Of a DNA stretch of 33,849 nt, positions 31,859 through 33,849 are shown piece after piece. The position numbers and the translations under genes are program-made. How positions within the stretch are numbered: the stretch's first letter is position 1; each line of letters begins with the position of its first letter. The notes beneath the pieces are model-generated. The model searched no databases. It saw nothing but the letters and a program-made list of their open reading frames with translations, and was not told the DNA's origin. The stretch covers positions 1 to 33,849 of the IMG/VR virus record IMGVR_UViG_3300042691_013622; one strand, 5' to 3'. The DNA comes from a virus.

Positions 31859-33849
31859 TTAATAAAATAATCCTAATATTTGGTTAAGTGGTGCGAATGT
31901 TCCTGTAAGTTTATAGGTTTTTCCATTATAGAAAAATACTATACCTTCGGATGCAACAATTCTATCTATACCACCCAATTGATTTAATCTTTTTAATTCC
32001 TGTTTTAATTTTTGTATCTTTGTGGTATCACCACTTCCTCTAACATCCGATGCTACTGATTTAAATTTATTTTTAATAGCTCTAATTGCTTTTTCAGGAT
32101 GAACAGTCAATACTGAACTTACAAAATCCAAAACATCCGCACCTACACCTAAAAATATTTCTTCAAAAGCTTTCATATTATCTTTCTGTTGTTTTGGAAT
32201 ATTTACTTTATCATTATCCATTGACCACTTTTGTAATTCTGGGTTTGATATTGTATTTAAACGAAAACTTTTATCACCAAATGCCCATCTTCTTATCAAT
32301 GCTTCTTTTGTTAATTTATCAACTTTTACAGGAGCTTTTGAATCTATAAAATTTTCCCACCAGCTTTGATGATAAACCGCAACGGTATCACTATCATCCA
32401 AATTAAATTGAGATTGTAATTTTTGAAGTTTAGATAAATATTTACCTTGCTTTGATGATAAATTTTCATCTTTTGGAATGGATGTAATTGGAGGTCCTTG
32501 AATTGTATATTTTGATTGAACATCTGCGTTTACTTGCTTAATCATTCCTGCCAATGTAGATGATGCTCCCTGGTCTGCTCCAATTGCAATTCCCTTTTCA
32601 TCATAACAAGTTGTATTATGAAATACTAAAAGAGCTTGTCCATAAGGAATAACATTTACACTTTGTGGCCAAATCACTTCTAAATTCATAAAACATTTAC
32701 CTTCATTAAATATTTTTTTTCTTTGTGCTTCGGAAAGTGAACTGATTGCCGCTGAAAGGTCTTTCATTGCGTAGTTATATGCATCTGTCAATCCACCTCT
32801 ACCACCAAATTTAGATGCCACACCTTCTATACCCATAGCATTTGCTCCCGCATTTGCAAGGTGTCCTTTATTTCTTGCAGCTATTAATCTGCCATTTTTC
32901 CAACTAATTGCAAGTGCTTGTCCATCTGTTTTTTCTCTTACTACACCCAAATCACCATTTAATGCACCTGTGATTATATTTTTAAGGTCGCCAAATGTTA
33001 AATCCATATCATCAAAAGGATGCGACATGTGTCCATATGCACCACCTTCTAATAAAAGCCCTTCATTTAGATTAGGTTGAATATTTAATTCCTTTTCCAT
33101 TTGGGTTATCTCTTTGTAATCCATATTTCTTAACTCTCTTGCTACTGCATTTGCGTTTGCTGGCATATTTGCTCTACCAAAAAGATATGCATTTATTCTT
33201 TTACGAAAAGTTGCATTTCTGTATAACTTCATTATATTTGCCAAATGAACATCATTACTTCCCATTTCATCTACCTTACGAAATGTGGTTGCTTGCTTTC
33301 CGTTTATTGTTGGCATTCCGTGTGGGTCCTCACCTATATCTTTAACTTGTACTTTTTTGTTTTTAAATTTACCCATCAAAACAGTATCACCCTTATCAAT
33401 ATCTACATTAATATCTTCGTTGTAAATTTGTTTGTTGATTCTACCATATTCTCTCATTAAGATTCCTGCAACAGCGTGTGCCTGATTTTCAATTGGGGAA
33501 CCATCTTTACCATCAGTTTCTGGATTTCTAACCAATCCCATTTCATCTTGCTTTCTATGAACCATCTCATGTGCAAGTGTTCTTAATATATCTGCTGTTA
33601 ATCTACCTTCGGTTGCAACATATATTTCTTTAGTATCAGGATTAAAACCACCTAAACTACTCTTTACTTCTGCAAATTCTCTACCACCTACTAAACTTAT
33701 TTTTGGAGTTTCTTTTAGTTTTAATCTTTGGGTTGCAAACTCCACAAAATGCTGAATTGATTGTTGTTTTGTTTCGGATAGATTTTCTTTTAATAAATCC
33801 GCCGCATCTTGCTTTGGTTTATTTTTTTTATATTCTTCTATTGATTTTA
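31859..33849 (-). CDS. Fused zinc metallopeptidase and nucleotidyltransferase-like protein, 5' end outside window
   Basis: The frame is open to the right edge (at least 34 residues upstream of an internal GTG at 33745), so the true start is not visible. Counting from that GTG, LAHEMVHRKQDEMG (58-71) is an HExxH zinc-peptidase site and ENQAHAVAG (from Glu86) likely supplies the third ligand. From about 235 a second domain begins: REKTDGQALAI (270-280) resembles motif I (K-x-D-G) of DNA/RNA ligases, AARNKGHL the next motif, NLEVIWP (354-360) motif III, and EGIVFFYNGKTYKLTG (600-615) motifs IV and V. The ligase reading is inference. About 240 extra residues separate motifs III and IV. It is upstream of the packaging genes, with unknown role. 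Confidence 0.65.
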   Translation of the reverse strand, partial: KSIEEYKKNKPKQDAADLLKENLSETKQQSIQHFVEFATQRLKLKETPKISLVGGREFAEVKSSLGGFNPDTKEIYVATEGRLTADILRTLAHEMVHRKQDEMGLVRNPETDGKDGSPIENQAHAVAGILMREYGRINKQIYNEDINVDIDKGDTVLMGKFKNKKVQVKDIGEDPHGMPTINGKQATTFRKVDEMGSNDVHLANIMKLYRNATFRKRINAYLFGRANMPANANAVARELRNMDYKEITQMEKELNIQPNLNEGLLLEGGAYGHMSHPFDDMDLTFGDLKNIITGALNGDLGVVREKTDGQALAISWKNGRLIAARNKGHLANAGANAMGIEGVASKFGGRGGLTDAYNYAMKDLSAAISSLSEAQRKKIFNEGKCFMNLEVIWPQSVNVIPYGQALLVFHNTTCYDEKGIAIGADQGASSTLAGMIKQVNADVQSKYTIQGPPITSIPKDENLSSKQGKYLSKLQKLQSQFNLDDSDTVAVYHQSWWENFIDSKAPVKVDKLTKEALIRRWAFGDKSFRLNTISNPELQKWSMDNDKVNIPKQQKDNMKAFEEIFLGVGADVLDFVSSVLTVHPEKAIRAIKNKFKSVASDVRGSGDTTKIQKLKQELKRLNQLGGIDRIVASEGIVFFYNGKTYKLTGTFAPLNQILGLFY

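Overview
This window is a block of late virion genes from a T4-like (contractile-tailed) phage. It is AT-rich, and every convincing gene lies on the minus strand, so transcription runs from position 33849 towards 1. The order is: a metallopeptidase/nucleotidyltransferase-like protein, terminase large subunit, portal (gp20), a run of small head-assembly genes, prohead protease (gp21), more small genes, a phage-encoded ribosomal protein bS21, prohead core scaffold (gp22), major capsid protein (gp23), a fibre-like protein, neck proteins (gp13, gp14), sheath terminator (gp15), a large cassette of fibre/adhesin proteins with a glycosyltransferase, and the first 17 codons of the tail sheath (gp18). 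The host is most likely a member of the Bacteroidota. The phage bS21 resembles the Bacteroidota type, almost all starts lack a Shine-Dalgarno (SD) sequence and have A-rich leaders, and the repeated promoter-like motif partly resembles the Bacteroidota -7 box. The host call is an inference.

Right third (about 22.2-33.8 kb): DNA packaging and prohead building. Terminase, portal, protease, scaffold and capsid form the recognisable T4 core. Between them are small conserved phage genes: a DUF5872-like protein, a DUF3008-like protein, an EF-hand protein that ends in a slippery A-run before an out-of-frame membrane ORF, a Dps/ferritin-like protein and bS21. Several begin with a short basic/hydrophobic leader followed by Glu that resembles T4 capsid-targeting peptides.

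Middle (about 14-22 kb): scaffold, major capsid protein, terminator, a jelly-roll-like fibre, neck and tail-completion proteins, and two small unknowns. The scaffold gene, directly downstream of bS21, has the only textbook SD in the window.

Left third (1-14 kb): five fibre proteins built from a shared repeat vocabulary, two of them ending in a self-cleaving S74 chaperone domain; a GT-B glycosyltransferase; and an adhesin in which a complete intein-like Hint domain separates a virion-side N-terminal part from a LamG-type C-terminal domain.

The most interesting points are: (1) phage bS21 paired with a strong-SD scaffold gene, suggesting reprogramming of ribosomes that normally ignore SD sequences; (2) the intein-like domain inside the LamG adhesin; (3) a possible -1 frameshift fusing an EF-hand protein to a membrane anchor; (4) a fused metallopeptidase/ligase-like protein; and (5) nine copies of an oriented TATATTTATA-like promoter candidate.
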